DNA of 15,537 nt from Lachnospiraceae bacterium UBA3772 (GCA_002371025.1 DFFQ01000118.1:1-15537); one strand, 5' to 3'; counted from the first letter of the stretch, positions 7,282 through 14,351 are shown. Numbers and translations: made by a program. Notes: generated by a model not told the origin, from the sequence alone.

Positions 7282-7310
7282 ATTATAGGCTAATCAAAAT
7301 TAGCCGTCAA
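7282..7310 (-). promoter_or_regulatory. tetR promoter with operator between -35 and -10
   Basis: On the minus strand TTGACG (7305-7310), a 17-base spacer and perfect TATAAT (7282-7287). The spacer is filled by GGCTAA-TCAAAA-TTAGCC (7288-7305), a perfect 6-base-arm palindrome overlapping the -35 by one base. A dimer bound here would block RNA polymerase directly. Confidence 0.75.
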
Positions 7311-7321
7311 GTTTTTTGTTA

Positions 7322-7348
7322 TTGACAAAAACTATGGTCTGTTATAGT
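7322..7348 (+). promoter_or_regulatory. Promoter of the T-box/metG transcript
   Basis: TTGACA (7322-7327) with TATAGT (7343-7348) preceded by TG (extended -10). The spacer is 15 bases, shorter than usual, which the extended -10 may offset. It lies just before the T-box leader and is divergent from tetR. Confidence 0.5.
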
Positions 7349-7355
7349 CTATAGC

Positions 7356-7642
7356 AAAGTTATGAAGAGGAAGAGTAAGTTGTTACTAGCTTTACAGAGA
7401 ACCGGATAAGGTGAGAGCCGGCAAGTAATGAACAACCGAACATGGCCTTGGAGCTGCGTACCGAGATATTTATTATTTAGGCTACGACGGGTTCACCCGT
7501 TACAGTGATAGACTATCGATGGATCATTTCCCGTCCGTAGTTGAAGAGGCGTGTATCGTGAGATATACGTGAATTAGGGTGGTAACACGAAGCATTTCGC
7601 TCTCGTCCCTGAATTTATTTCAGAGAGGAGGGCTTTTTTTTT
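7356..7642 (+). promoter_or_regulatory. T-box riboswitch, AUG (methionine) specifier
   Basis: The leader has all T-box parts in order. Stem I has an AGAGA bulge and a GGTGAGAGCC apical loop (about 7395-7420). The specifier loop GAAC-ATG-GCCTTGGAGC puts the codon ATG at 7442-7444. A long stem III region pairs CTACG..ACGGG with CCCGTCCGTAG (about 7483-7541). The T-box sequence AGGGTGGTAACACG is at 7576-7589. In the family, uncharged tRNA pairs with the specifier and the T-box and prevents termination. The AUG specifier matches the methionyl-tRNA synthetase downstream, so low charged tRNA-Met should switch the gene on. Confidence 0.93.
7599..7642 (+). terminator. T-box-controlled intrinsic terminator
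   Basis: The arms CTCTCGTCCCTGAA and TTCAGAGAGGAGGG form an imperfect stem of about 15 bp, followed by nine T (7634-7642). Its 5' arm overlaps the part that would pair in the antiterminator (TCGTCCC with the T-box), as needed for a switch. Confidence 0.85.
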
Positions 7643-7712
7643 ACAAAAAATTATTATCAGTTGTTTGTAATGTATCGTTGTTATCTAACTAATTTGAGAG
7701 GAGAAATGAATT

Positions 7713-9344
7713 ATGAATAAGAAAATATTAGTCGGAGGAGCATGGCCTTATGCCAATGGCTCATTTCATATAGGACATTTAGCAAGTTTACTCCCTGGAG
7801 ATGTTATCGCAAGATACCACAGGGCATGTAATGACAAAGTATATTATGTTTCAGGCAGTGATTGTCATGGAACACCTGTTGCTTTAAGGGCAAAGGCTGA
7901 GGGGAAGTCGCCTCAGGAGATAAGTGATAAGTATCATGAGGAATTTGTGGACTGCTTTAATCGTCTTGGATTTAGTTATGACTGCTACACCAAGACATCG
8001 TCAAAAGAGCATAAAGATTTTATTAGGGATTTTCATAAGGAGCTTTATAAGAGTAAGTATGTTTACGAGAAGACTACTCCACAGGCTTACTGTGAATGCT
8101 GCAATACATTTCTTGCCGACAGATTTGTAACAGGTACCTGTCCAAAATGTGGCGCGCCTGCCCGAGGTGATCAGTGCGACGCCTGCGGTACAGTATTAGA
8201 TCCCGAAAATCTTCAAAGCCCAATATGTGCAGTATGTAAAAATCCTGTAACTTTCCGGGATTCAACTCATCTTTATATCGCAATCTCAAAGCTTGAAAAA
8301 GAGCTTAAAAATCTCTTGGATAATAATACTAACTGGAGAAAGAATGCGGTAGCATTTACAAAGCGTTATATTAACGAGGGCTTAAGAGACCGAGCCCTTA
8401 CCAGAGACCTTGACTGGGGCATTCCTGTTCCAAAAGAAGGATATGAAAACAAGACAATTTATATCTGGGCGGAAAATGTACTGGGTTACCTTTCAGCATC
8501 AAAGATAATCTGTGATAAAAGGGGCGAAAGTTTTGAGGAACTATTTGGAGAAAATGCAAAGCATTATTACGTGCACGGTAAGGATAATATTCCTTTCCAT
8601 ACTATAATCTTACCTGCCCTCCTTATATCCCATGGCAAGGGACTGCATCTTCCCGATCAGATTGTTTCAAGTGAATATCTGACCCTTGAAGGAAATAAGA
8701 TTTCAACAAGCCGTAATTATGCTATATGGGTTAAAGATCTTCTGGATAAATATGATCCTGATTCCTTAAGATATTATTTTCTTGCAAATGGTCCCGAAAA
8801 AAAGGATGCAGACTTCTCATGGACTGAATATGTCAATAACCATAATGGTGAACTGCTTGGTGCATATGGCAACTTCATAAATCGAAGTCTTAGTTTTATA
8901 AATAAATATCTTGGAGGCTATGTTCCGGAAGGTAACATTTCCCCTGAATGGGAAGATGATCTAAGGAAACTCTATACTTCAACTGCTGACAGGATAGAAA
9001 AGGGAAATATAAAGGATGCCTTAGAGGGGATATTTGAGATCATAAGAAAAGCGAATAAGTATTTTGACCAAGAGCAGCCTTGGAAAAGCAGAACTTGTGA
9101 TCCTTCTGCCTGTAGCAACACCCTATATAACTGCACCCAGATCATTGCAAACCTTGCTGTCTTACTTTCCCCTTTCCTTCCTTTCTCTTCAGAAAAGGTC
9201 TGCCGCTGGCTAAATATAAATACTGATTGGAAATTTAAGACTGTAGCTTCTTACTTCAAGCTTCCAGAAATTGAAATCTTATTTGAAAGACTGGATAAGT
9301 CGGTAATAGAAGAAGAAAAAAGTAAATTGGTCAATTTATCGTAA
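7713..9344 (+). CDS. metG: Methionyl-tRNA synthetase, short double-zinc-knuckle type
   Basis: This class I synthetase attaches methionine to tRNA-Met. The 543 residues show the HIGH motif (19-22) in FHIGHLASL, a zinc domain with two knuckles (C127/C130 with C143/C146, C155/C158 with C172/C175), and the second signature KISTS (329-333) in GNKISTSRN. The alpha-helical anticodon-binding domain occupies about residues 380-520. It lacks the C-terminal EMAPII-like tRNA-binding domain of the longer bacterial enzymes. The double knuckle puts it with the E. coli/archaeal-like MetRS2 form, not the single-knuckle B. subtilis form, so it could be a second copy in this genome. GAGAGGAG (7696-7703) lies before the ATG. 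Expression is under the T-box leader. Confidence 0.95.
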   Translation: MNKKILVGGAWPYANGSFHIGHLASLLPGDVIARYHRACNDKVYYVSGSDCHGTPVALRAKAEGKSPQEISDKYHEEFVDCFNRLGFSYDCYTKTSSKEHKDFIRDFHKELYKSKYVYEKTTPQAYCECCNTFLADRFVTGTCPKCGAPARGDQCDACGTVLDPENLQSPICAVCKNPVTFRDSTHLYIAISKLEKELKNLLDNNTNWRKNAVAFTKRYINEGLRDRALTRDLDWGIPVPKEGYENKTIYIWAENVLGYLSASKIICDKRGESFEELFGENAKHYYVHGKDNIPFHTIILPALLISHGKGLHLPDQIVSSEYLTLEGNKISTSRNYAIWVKDLLDKYDPDSLRYYFLANGPEKKDADFSWTEYVNNHNGELLGAYGNFINRSLSFINKYLGGYVPEGNISPEWEDDLRKLYTSTADRIEKGNIKDALEGIFEIIRKANKYFDQEQPWKSRTCDPSACSNTLYNCTQIIANLAVLLSPFLPFSSEKVCRWLNINTDWKFKTVASYFKLPEIEILFERLDKSVIEEEKSKLVNLS

Positions 9345-9366
9345 ATAAAGAATTAAGTCGAGGGGC

Positions 9367-9414
9367 ATATCTAAAAAGAGGATTCCAAACGGAATCCTCT
9401 TTACTCTTAGATAT
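9367..9414. terminator. Bidirectional intrinsic terminator between metG and the cysteine desulfurase gene
   Basis: A perfect 12-bp stem, AAAGAGGATTCC-AAAC-GGAATCCTCTTT (9375-9402), is nested inside outer arms ATATCTAA and TTAGATAT (9367-9374, 9407-9414). The A-rich and T-rich flanks serve both strands, as expected between convergent genes. Confidence 0.85.
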
Positions 9415-9448
9415 CTATGTACTTCTTTATTTAGTTCTACGTCTATAT

Positions 9449-10630
9449 TTAATTCTTCTTATTTATGAAAGCTTCATAAAAAGGAGACATACCACGAAGA
9501 CGCTCTACTGATTTTTTAAGTACATCCACTGTCTTATCAATATCATCCTTTGTAGTTTCATCTGATAGTGTAAGTCTGATAGATCCACGCGCAATATCTT
9601 TAGGACGCCCAATTGCTAAAAGCACATGTGAAGGGTCAAGCGCTCCCGATGTACATGCCGAACCAGATGATGCCGCAATCCCACTAAGATCAAGTAAGAT
9701 CATAAGTGACTCTCCTTCGATGAAACGAAAGCAGAAATTAGCATTGTTGGAAAGACGCATTTCTCTGTCACCGTTTAATACTGTATAAGGTATCTCTTTT
9801 AATACTCTTTCGATCAGATAATCTCTTAGTTTTCTTTCATAAATGGTACGCTTTTCCATCCTCGTAGCGGCAATTTCAACCGCCTTAGCTGTACCAATGA
9901 TACCTGCTGCATTTGTTGTTCCAGCACGTTTACCTCTCTCCTGCGCGCCTCCATGGATTAAAGAACTTATTTCAATACCTTTTCTGATATAAAAAACCCC
10001 TACACCCTTGGGACCATTTATTTTATGCGCAGAAGCAGAAAGCATATCTATATTCATTTCATTTACATCGATTGGAAGATGGCCAAAAGCCTGCACTGCG
10101 TCAGTATGAAATAACACTCCATGTTCATGGGCAATCCTTCCAAGTTCCTTGATTGGCTCTATTGTTCCAATCTCATTATTCGCAAACATAATGCTTATAA
10201 GAATTGTATCCGGACGAATGGCCGCTTCAAGCTCAGCTGGATTTACAAATCCATTTTCATCCACATCAAGATAAGTCACCTCAATGCCATGTTTTTCTAA
10301 AAATTCTGCTGTATTGAGGATTGCATGATGTTCAATCTTTGTTGTGATAATATGTTTTCCCTTATCACTGTACGCATCAGCAATTCCTTTTAATGCCCAG
10401 TTGTCTGATTCAGAACCACCACTTGTAAAATAAATCTCTTCTCTTTTCGCCCCTAGGAATTTAGCAATCGACTCCCTTGCTTCCCCTACTTTACCTGCTA
10501 TCTTTCCAGAAAATGTATATGTGCTGGACGGATTTCCATACTGTTCTTCAAAATATGGCTTCATTGTTTCAAAAACTTCTGGTAATACCTTAGTAGTGGC
10601 TGCATTATCTAAATATATAAATTGTTCCAT
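9449..10630 (-). CDS. Cysteine desulfurase (NifS/IscS type)
   Basis: The 393-residue PLP enzyme takes sulfur from cysteine, leaving alanine, and passes it on as a persulfide for iron-sulfur clusters or tRNA thiolation. It starts with the family's YLDNAATT. The PLP lysine is K203 in SASAHKINGPKG, with H101 and the D177/Q180 pair in HTDAVQ. The persulfide cysteine is C326 in SSGSACTSG, in the extended loop of group I enzymes. AGAGGTGAT lies before ATG 10630. The gene stands alone: no iscU, nifU or thiI is in reach, so its sulfur acceptor is not shown. It has its own promoter and a possible operator. NifS and IscS names cannot be told apart here. Confidence 0.95.
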   Translation of the reverse strand: MEQFIYLDNAATTKVLPEVFETMKPYFEEQYGNPSSTYTFSGKIAGKVGEARESIAKFLGAKREEIYFTSGGSESDNWALKGIADAYSDKGKHIITTKIEHHAILNTAEFLEKHGIEVTYLDVDENGFVNPAELEAAIRPDTILISIMFANNEIGTIEPIKELGRIAHEHGVLFHTDAVQAFGHLPIDVNEMNIDMLSASAHKINGPKGVGVFYIRKGIEISSLIHGGAQERGKRAGTTNAAGIIGTAKAVEIAATRMEKRTIYERKLRDYLIERVLKEIPYTVLNGDREMRLSNNANFCFRFIEGESLMILLDLSGIAASSGSACTSGALDPSHVLLAIGRPKDIARGSIRLTLSDETTKDDIDKTVDVLKKSVERLRGMSPFYEAFINKKN

Positions 10631-10650
10631 AAATCACCTCTAAAAATCTC

Positions 10651-10699
10651 CCTATCATTTTAGTAGGTAATTTTATATTACATATTCCTAGCTTGTCAA
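10651..10699 (-). promoter_or_regulatory. Promoter and candidate operator of the cysteine desulfurase gene
   Basis: On the minus strand TTGACA (10694-10699) is followed by TATAAA (10672-10677, spacer 16) or TAAAAT (10670-10675, spacer 18). Near the expected start of transcription lies CCTACTAAAATGATAGG (10651-10667), an imperfect palindrome with CCTA/TAGG arms. Rrf2-type regulators (IscR, CymR) bind sites of broadly this kind, but the match is only suggestive. The -35 overlaps the stop codon of the preceding gene. Confidence 0.55.
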
Positions 10700-11241
10700 T
10701 AGGTTATTGATGATCCATTCTTGATCAGTTCCAGTGTTTCTTCTACCGAAATACATTCTGCATATCTTCCCGGCCACATATTCTTATTATAAAATTCATA
10801 TGTGATTTTTGCATCCATATATGGATTAGCTATTGTAGAATTTGAGTGCTCCGGCACGATCATTTTATAGCCTCTTTCAAAACCGCTTTTTATCGTGGCA
10901 TCCATGCAGTAATCTGTCTGTAGTCCAACTACGATTACAGTGCTTATATTTCTTGACTCCAGATACTTAGTCAGCCCAGTTGATTTATGAAAAGCACTGT
11001 TTATATTTTTATCAAAAATCTTTTCTTTCTCCAGCGGTGCAAATTCCTCATAGATTTCAAATGAATCGTCTCCTTTTGAAAAGCCTGAACCCGGCCCATC
11101 ATCATGGCGCACATAGATTACTTCAACACCACATTCTCTGGATGCTTTGATCAGAGTCTTGATATTTCCTTTTAACTCCTCAAAACCATAAAGTCTATCA
11201 TCCGTGATTCCTTTTTGTGTGTCAACCACCAGTAAAACCAT
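10696..11241 (-). CDS. Isochorismatase-family cysteine hydrolase
   Basis: The 181-residue cytoplasmic protein has the family's catalytic triad: D7 in LLVVDTQKG, K78 in the FDKNINSAF segment, and the nucleophile C112 in GLQTDYCMDATI, after the usual conserved GLQTDYC turn. Members hydrolyse amides or vinyl ethers (nicotinamidase, N-carbamoyl amidases, isochorismatase); which reaction applies here cannot be read from the sequence. The ATG overlaps the TAA of the GNAT gene upstream (TAATG), with GAGGAAA as ribosome binding site, so the two are translationally coupled. Length is normal for the small single-domain members. Confidence 0.9.
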   Translation of the reverse strand: MVLLVVDTQKGITDDRLYGFEELKGNIKTLIKASRECGVEVIYVRHDDGPGSGFSKGDDSFEIYEEFAPLEKEKIFDKNINSAFHKSTGLTKYLESRNISTVIVVGLQTDYCMDATIKSGFERGYKMIVPEHSNSTIANPYMDAKITYEFYNKNMWPGRYAECISVEETLELIKNGSSITY

Positions 11242-11732
11242 TATTTATTTTCCTCTATCATTTTCTTTCTAAACTCAAACCATTCCTCATCTGTCTGTTC
11301 AAAGCCTACTGATTTGAACATTTTTCTACTCTGTTCATTAAATGCGTAAATTTCAGCTTTAACTAATGGCATTTCTTTTTCTCCAGCCAACTTAAGCATA
11401 TCAAGGATACACTTTCTTCCTATATGTCTATTCTGATATTCTTTGCAGATTACAATGGCAATCTCGCCATTATTTCTAAGAGAGACATCTCCTACAAGGA
11501 TTCCCTGATACTCTATATAATATAGGCTTCCATTTGAATTCAGATAGTCATACATTCTCACAAGTAGTTCTCTGTCATAAACCGTGTCGATATTATCAAC
11601 CTGCTTGCAGACATCAGAGTCCTGATACCATTTGAGAGTCGCCTCTTCATTAGGAAAATATGGAATCAGCCTAATATCATCATCAACAATCCTTATATGG
11701 TTATTTCGCTCTACGTAGCATTCATCACACAT
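11241..11732 (-). CDS. GNAT-family N-acetyltransferase
   Basis: The 163-residue protein has a GNAT fold: IRLIPYFPNEEATLKWYQD at the N-terminus (RimJ-like start), the central YIEYQGILVGDVSLR strands, the acetyl-CoA loop in CKEYQNRHIGRKCILDML, and the C-terminal IYAFNEQSRKMFKSVGF. It acetylates an unknown amine. The only start is the ATG at 11732, ten bases after GGAG. The first nine residues (MCDECYVER) read through the end of an older GNAT remnant in another frame, so the present start was probably acquired from that remnant. It is coupled to the isochorismatase gene by one base of overlap. Confidence 0.85.
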   Translation of the reverse strand: MCDECYVERNNHIRIVDDDIRLIPYFPNEEATLKWYQDSDVCKQVDNIDTVYDRELLVRMYDYLNSNGSLYYIEYQGILVGDVSLRNNGEIAIVICKEYQNRHIGRKCILDMLKLAGEKEMPLVKAEIYAFNEQSRKMFKSVGFEQTDEEWFEFRKKMIEENK

Positions 11733-11861
11733 CCTACAAATTCTCCATCATCATTTTCTACTACAAATATATTTGAATTTTCTGACAAACCTTTTTTTCA
11801 AAAATATTTCAGCCTGCTCCATTTTTTCAATATGTTTCATCACAACAGGATCAGAAATCAC
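11711..11861 (-). pseudogene. Remnant of a second GNAT acetyltransferase, frameshifted
   Basis: Between the chimeric hypothetical gene and the GNAT gene, the minus strand reads VISDPVVMKHIEKMEQ then, after a shift at the A7 run (11792-11798), SENSNIFVVENDDGEFVGCV followed by MNAT and a TAG at 11711. Both parts match the first helix and the beta2-beta3 hairpin of GNAT proteins and join cleanly if one A is removed. The start and the acetyl-CoA loop are missing. It is a broken middle fragment. Confidence 0.5.
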
Positions 11862-11867
11862 GCTTTA

Positions 11868-12296
11868 TCAGATTTTTATCTTTATAACCCTTGAATTCTC
11901 GGCCTCATCTAATAATTCAACCTCATTATCGCTGATTTGCTTAACGCTTATTATCCAGTCGACGTTCTTTGGGTCTCGTCCAAATTCATACCACTGATCA
12001 CATTCTTTATCATAAACATATGATTCAAATGGTTCTTTCAACCTGAAGACAATTACTCCGCATCCTACAACAACACAAAACTTTTCATTTTTATCAATGA
12101 GAGCATCCAAAGGATCCCCGTAATGCTGTCCGACACAACAAACATATTTATCATCACTTTTTCGATAAAGATTTGCCTGCTCATATGCCCCCACAATATA
12201 ATAGTTCTCACTTTCCGCTAGGATTATCTCACTACTTCTGATATCATAAAAATTATTAAAAAACTCGTCATTGTCATATATATTTTGCTGTGACAT
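11868..12296 (-). CDS. Hypothetical protein with a chimeric start (5' end copied from a methyltransferase gene)
   Basis: This protein of 142 residues is not recognised. Its first 24 residues (MSQQNIYDNDEFFNNF...) match the start of the SAM methyltransferase at 14540-15283 in 17 of 24 positions, and the underlying DNA matches too. After that the sequence is unrelated: a beta-rich acidic body with VCCVGQHYGDPLDALIDKN and FCVVVGCGVIVFRL, ending in a WYEFGRDPKNVDWI stretch and VIKIKI. There is no Met after residue 1, so the borrowed segment supplies the start codon and ribosome binding site (AAAGGA). The body's strand pattern recalls small cytoplasmic beta proteins; no function is proposed. It may or may not make a working protein. 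Confidence 0.6.
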   Translation of the reverse strand: MSQQNIYDNDEFFNNFYDIRSSEIILAESENYYIVGAYEQANLYRKSDDKYVCCVGQHYGDPLDALIDKNEKFCVVVGCGVIVFRLKEPFESYVYDKECDQWYEFGRDPKNVDWIISVKQISDNEVELLDEAENSRVIKIKI

Positions 12297-12303
12297 ATTA
12301 TTC
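12224..12303 (-). repeat. 80-bp repeat, copy 1 (start of the chimeric gene)
   Basis: Aligned by eye without gaps to 15211-15290, 70 of 80 bases agree, including a run of 27 identical bases (12266-12292). It covers the start codon and about 24 codons. Confidence 0.8.
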
Positions 12304-12424
12304 CTTTCCCAATTAAAACTTATGAAAAAACAATATCTATTTCCGAAATAAGCGGATTGATTTTTATCCTATTGTGTAGTATTATTGCGCCATAAAGGAA
12401 ATGGGTTTTGTGCCGAGTAAAGTC

Positions 12425-12495
12425 TTATGACTCTAAAGGGGTGCTCGTTTCTTTTTTTATGTCTATAACATCATATAAATACATTTTTCCATCAT
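12425..12495 (-). pseudogene. Small ORF behind a perfect Shine-Dalgarno, probably frameshifted
   Basis: AGGAGGTGAT (12501-12510), fully complementary to the 16S tail, stands nine bases before ATGATG (12490-12495). In that frame the peptide stops after 10 residues. In the next frame the DNA reads MYLYDVIDIKKETSTPLES to a TAA at 12425, which looks like real protein. Adding one A to the A5 run (12484-12488) would join both into a 23-residue peptide. It may be a decayed gene that followed the XRE regulator. Confidence 0.35.
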
Positions 12496-12521
12496 ATGAA
12501 ATCACCTCCTCAATTAATTTT

Positions 12522-12780
12522 TTAAGATTGAACGATGGTCACTTTTGTGACCGGCAGTTCTTCGGAAAAGGTTGTCAATCCCATAAAAGTTTTTTCTGCA
12601 TCTGCTTGTTCCGTTATAGGTTTAAACTCTGTCACATCATCAATTTCTTCACCGGTCAGCAATTGTTCCGGTGTAATCTCAAGTGCTCTGCAAATAGCCA
12701 TTATCTTATCTGACCCCGGGTTCATATTCTTCTTGTGCCAGTCAAAAATCGTATTTCTGGAGTATGTTCCAAACCTTCTA
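12522..12780 (-). pseudogene. XRE-family HTH regulator, 5'-truncated
   Basis: The intact part reads YSRNTIFDWHKKN (helix 3 of a Cro/C1-type HTH), then NPGSDKIMAICRALEITPEQLLTGEE (helices 4-5) and a 35-residue tail ending TKVTIVQS. The first ~25 residues of such proteins (helices 1-2) are missing. Upstream the frame runs into the 3' end of the GNAT gene; an ATG at 12827 in frame gives MDLKQLEHIHGIHV, which is not HTH-like and overlaps that gene. The likely explanation is loss of the 5' end when the GNAT gene was joined here. A short fusion protein from 12827 cannot be ruled out. Confidence 0.6.
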
Positions 12781-13539
12781 CTTCTCACATGTATACCATG
12801 GATGTGTTCCAGCTGTTTCAAATCCAACAGAACAAGCCAGTCTCATGGAAGCCTCATTTCTCGTATCGCACCCCCATACTGGACTCTTCCCTCTTCGGAG
12901 CGTTTCTTTTACCATTGCCGCTGATACAATCTTCCCATATCCTTTTCCACGGCATTCCTCTACCGTTTCAACTCCGATATCCACATATTCTTTTGAGATC
13001 CCAGAAGCAAATGCACAGGCCAGCATCTGTCCATCTTTGATCAGGCAATATCCGAAGCCGTTTTTTAGGAACTCTTCTTTATCCGGCCATGAAAAAGCCG
13101 GTATGATCTTTCCCTTCATCAATCCATAATTTTCGGCCGTTATTTCTTTCAGTTCTGCTTCCTTTGAATAAAGTATGTCGTTTTTCTCTCCCGCAAACTC
13201 AAAAATATACCGTTCATGTTTTACAACCAGAGGTGTTTTCAGAATCAGACCCTCCAATCGGCTGTTGTTTTCAGCTTGCAGTGCCATACGTCCCGAATGA
13301 CCTTCCGGAGGATCCTGCATCATTTTCATGGTTTCTTTTATAAATCCCTCATCATACGCACCCAGGATATTTGCAAACCCACAATAATGCCATATCAATG
13401 CAGCAGTAGGAGTTTCGTCATTATCGACAAATATCTCTCCCTTTTGAAGCCCCTCAACAATAGACAGCGGGTAAAATTTCTCTATTTTGATCTGATTTAG
13501 CAAATGATCAATTTTTCCGTAATCTGTAAGTTTTATCAT
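12778..13539 (-). CDS. GNAT-family acetyltransferase (GNAT_acetyltran/PF12746-like)
   Basis: The 253-residue protein has a divergent N-terminal half and a GNAT domain in the second half. The acetyl-CoA loop is ECRGKGYGKIVSAAMVKE (about residues 194-211), followed by a WGCDTRNEASMRLACSVGFE segment and the end GTHPWYTCEK. Its layout matches the clostridial acetyltransferases in which residues 1-130 form an extra N-terminal domain. The substrate is unknown. AGGTGAA lies before ATG 13539. The start overlaps the stop of a tiny upstream ORF (TAATG). The 3' end abuts the truncated XRE gene, so this boundary is a probable recombination joint. Confidence 0.85.
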   Translation of the reverse strand: MIKLTDYGKIDHLLNQIKIEKFYPLSIVEGLQKGEIFVDNDETPTAALIWHYCGFANILGAYDEGFIKETMKMMQDPPEGHSGRMALQAENNSRLEGLILKTPLVVKHERYIFEFAGEKNDILYSKEAELKEITAENYGLMKGKIIPAFSWPDKEEFLKNGFGYCLIKDGQMLACAFASGISKEYVDIGVETVEECRGKGYGKIVSAAMVKETLRRGKSPVWGCDTRNEASMRLACSVGFETAGTHPWYTCEK

Positions 13540-13664
13540 TATTCTTTTTTCACCTGCAATTCCGCTATTAATATATAGTGTTTTACAATAAAATTCTCAG
13601 ACAGTTCCTTTATCAAGTACCGACTGTCCATCCTCACACAGTCGCAGTTGCAAAATGTAGCCAT
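13539..13664 (-). CDS. Possible 41-residue ORF coupled to the GNAT gene
   Basis: The ORF starts MATFCNCDCVRMDSRYL and its TAA overlaps the ATG of the GNAT gene. AGGAGG (13668-13673) is present but only three bases from the ATG, which is tight. The three close cysteines are notable; the rest has no recognisable family. It overlaps the membrane-protein remnant in another frame. It could be a leader ORF for coupling or chance. Confidence 0.3.
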   Translation of the reverse strand: MATFCNCDCVRMDSRYLIKELSENFIVKHYILIAELQVKKE

Positions 13665-13801
13665 AATCCTCCTGCCAAATAGATGTCCCTATACTTATTC
13701 CCAAAATCGGCTGCGCGCATGAAGAATCCCAACAAATTATCTCCAATAAAACAAATAATGGCCCCAACTATGGCAATCATTTAAAGCTTTTTCTCTTTCA
13801 T
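13634..13801 (-). pseudogene. N-terminal fragment of a membrane protein, with in-frame stop
   Basis: The minus strand reads MKEKKL, a TAA, then MIAIVGAIICFIGDNLLG in the same frame, a clear first membrane helix, followed by FFMRAADFGNKYRDIYLAGG and a TGA at 13634. The helix plus polar loop looks like the start of a multi-pass protein whose rest is gone. The family is not recognised. Together with the small ORF this accounts for the 13540-13883 stretch; nothing else is seen there. Confidence 0.4.
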
Positions 13802-13883
13802 TTTTCTTCTCGTATATCATTTGTTCAAATGTTTTCTACCAAAGTATTTATTCCACCTGCTTTATAAATCTTATTTCATAGAT

Positions 13884-14351
13884 CTAACCTCTTCCCCGTT
13901 GATATTTTCCGATTATCTCACTTTCGTCCAAAACATGATTTTCAATAGCTTTTATCAAATCCTTCTTTCGACTGTTTTTGCCCAATCTGAGCTTTTTATC
14001 CAGTGCATAAACAGTGATAACATATCTATGAATTCTTTTAAATGGAGGCTTTGGTCCCTTGTAACAGTGCCTTCCGTAACCAAGCCCCTGCTCTGCATAA
14101 ATCGGTTCATCAATCATTGCCCCCTTAGGAAGATTTCCCGGAATCCGACATACAGGCTCAATATTCCATGCAATCCAATGGTTGAACCCCGGCTTTATCG
14201 GATGATCCAAATCATCCATCGTAATTGCTATCGATACTGTTTCTTTCGGAAGCCCTTCAATAATAATCTCCGGAGACTTGTTTTCTCCATACCCCGAAAA
14301 TGAATCCGGCATCCATTCACCAGTTTCAAACTGATTTGCGGTAATTTTCAT
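13884..14351 (-). CDS. YbhB/YbcL-family Raf kinase inhibitor-like protein (PEBP)
   Basis: The 155-residue protein is a bacterial phosphatidylethanolamine-binding-type protein. It shows the typical order: ENKSPEIIIEGLPKETVSIAI, the DDLDHP loop of the ligand pocket followed by FNHWIAWNI, then the GYGRHCYKGPKPP loop and HRYVITVYALDKKL. Bacterial members are soluble and of unclear function. The frame extends to a TTG at 14357, but the ATG at 14351 lies eight bases after GGAG and is preferred (MKITANQF). It lies downstream of the methyltransferase gene in the same direction. Confidence 0.9.
   Translation of the reverse strand: MKITANQFETGEWMPDSFSGYGENKSPEIIIEGLPKETVSIAITMDDLDHPIKPGFNHWIAWNIEPVCRIPGNLPKGAMIDEPIYAEQGLGYGRHCYKGPKPPFKRIHRYVITVYALDKKLRLGKNSRKKDLIKAIENHVLDESEIIGKYQRGRG

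Noticed and set aside
12408..12460. Possible hairpin terminator with a T-run near 12450 on the + strand
   Set aside because: Only AGTC/GACT pairs well around a four-base loop and the outer arms do not match; no + strand gene ends there.
12408..13500. Several + strand ORFs opposite the XRE remnant and the GNAT gene
   Set aside because: They mirror the coding frames on the minus strand, and their translations resemble no protein family.
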